Positions 63,815-64,000 of a DNA stretch of 64,000 nt are shown here, piece after piece (position 1 is the stretch's first letter; the number at the start of each line of letters is the position of its first letter). The notes under the pieces were generated by a model, which saw only the letters and a program-made list of their open reading frames with translations, did no database searches and had not been told where the DNA came from. The DNA lies in the NCBI RefSeq assembly GCF_002115745.1, contig NZ_JFKB01000002.1, positions 310,001-374,000 on the forward strand, in the 5' to 3' direction. A program made the translations under genes and the position numbers. Source of the DNA: Thalassospira alkalitolerans. Its GTDB lineage: Bacteria; Pseudomonadota; Alphaproteobacteria; Rhodospirillales; Thalassospiraceae.

Positions 63815-64000
63815 TGCTATCCTCCACAATCTCCAACTCTGGGAAGTGCTTTTTCAGGTGCGCGATCAGTGACCGAGGGCTGGTCCACATTGGAGAGAAA
63901 CACACGGTTTCCAGCGCAGTCATCTGATCAGCTTCCCTTTTTCCAAAAGCCTTTTTGAGTTCGGAGTGTTTTTTGATAGGCCATGCCCTGCGGCGCATCG
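63807..64000 (-). CDS. Unknown phage protein (cut or starting at the right edge)
   Basis: A frame of 63 residues from ATG 63998, or part of a longer gene running past the edge, ends with LIAHLKKHFPELEIVEDSNV. It is basic at the start (MRRRAWPIKKHSELKKAFGK). No family is recognised. It overlaps the GemA-like start by 8 bases, so it is part of the same early or middle operon. Confidence 0.6.
   Translation of the reverse strand, partial: MRRRAWPIKKHSELKKAFGKREADQMTALETVCFSPMWTSPRSLIAHLKKHFPELEIVEDSNV

Larger units (their letters stand above)
36029..64000 (-). mobile_element. Mu-like transposable prophage (partial, right edge cut)
   Basis: From the com/methylase pair to the GemA-like gene at the edge, the minus-strand genes follow the Mu late-gene order (C-like, lys, terminase, portal, F, I, capsid, gp35-gp48, fibres, com). 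Head and contractile-tail genes make a full virion set. No transposase or repressor is in view; these would lie to the right. The left boundary falls between the tRNA-Phe terminator at 36028 and the methylase stop at 36147. No tRNA-derived attachment repeat is seen, which fits transposition rather than site-specific integration. Confidence 0.92.

Noticed and set aside
1..64000. CRISPR arrays or rRNA genes
   Set aside because: No regularly spaced direct repeats of CRISPR type and no rRNA-like stretches were noticed on reading through.

Overview
The window joins about 36 kb of bacterial chromosome (1 to about 36,030) to about 28 kb of a Mu-like, contractile-tailed transposable prophage (about 36,030 to the right edge). 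The chromosomal proteins are alphaproteobacterial in style: the short HisG, the UPF0262, maf / RNase E/G-like / yacG and glyQ-glyS-ppdK neighbourhoods, a YgfZ protein and a TRAP transporter. Together they suggest a marine heterotroph close to Thalassospira (Rhodospirillales). That genus assignment is inference from gene content, not from a marker tree. Host layout: a TRAP transporter operon (dctP-dctQ-dctM, minus strand, dctM cut by the left edge); two identical tRNA-Pro(CGG) genes; a polyprenyl diphosphate synthase; a DUF2007 protein and a TrmN6-like methyltransferase; glyQ, glyS and ppdK; a convergent ygfZ; a cell-surface glycan group (GT4-like, GT9, GT2, an asparagine-synthase-like protein whose amidotransferase cysteine is replaced by serine); a YkvA protein, an AcuI/YhdH-type reductase, a hybrid histidine kinase facing a NarL-type regulator, a SprA-related metalloprotease-like protein, a nucleotide-sugar epimerase and a polysaccharide flippase; two identical tRNA-Thr(GGT) genes; then a housekeeping run (dcd, murA, hisG, hisD, UPF0262, LMW phosphatase, infA, maf, RNase E/G-like, yacG) ending at tRNA-Phe with a strong terminator.

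The prophage lies wholly on the minus strand, so its order runs from right to left: an incomplete unknown gene at the edge, GemA-like, a C/Mor-family activator, endolysin, holin, small accessory protein, small and large terminase, portal, minor head protein with a C-terminal nuclease-fold domain, an AT-rich cargo gene, protease/scaffold, decoration protein, capsid, gp35 to gp38-like proteins with a G-like protein among them, sheath, tube, tail chaperone with a predicted -2 frameshift, tape measure, baseplate genes gp43 to gp48, tail fibre proteins, and a Com-like regulator overlapping a DNA adenine methylase. The transposase and repressor region would lie beyond the right edge.

The most interesting signals are regulatory. 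An identical 24-bp element containing CTGAAAATTTCAG occurs exactly twice in the places where Mu has its C-dependent late promoters Plys and PI, and one copy forms the 3' end of the C-like activator gene itself. The Com-like gene, missed by length filters, sits on a Dam-type methylase instead of mom, with a run of inverted repeats upstream. A GGGGGGCGA slip site joins the two tail chaperone frames in the -2 register. An AT-rich gene of unknown function with a zinc-finger-like motif interrupts the head module and is the best candidate for prophage cargo.
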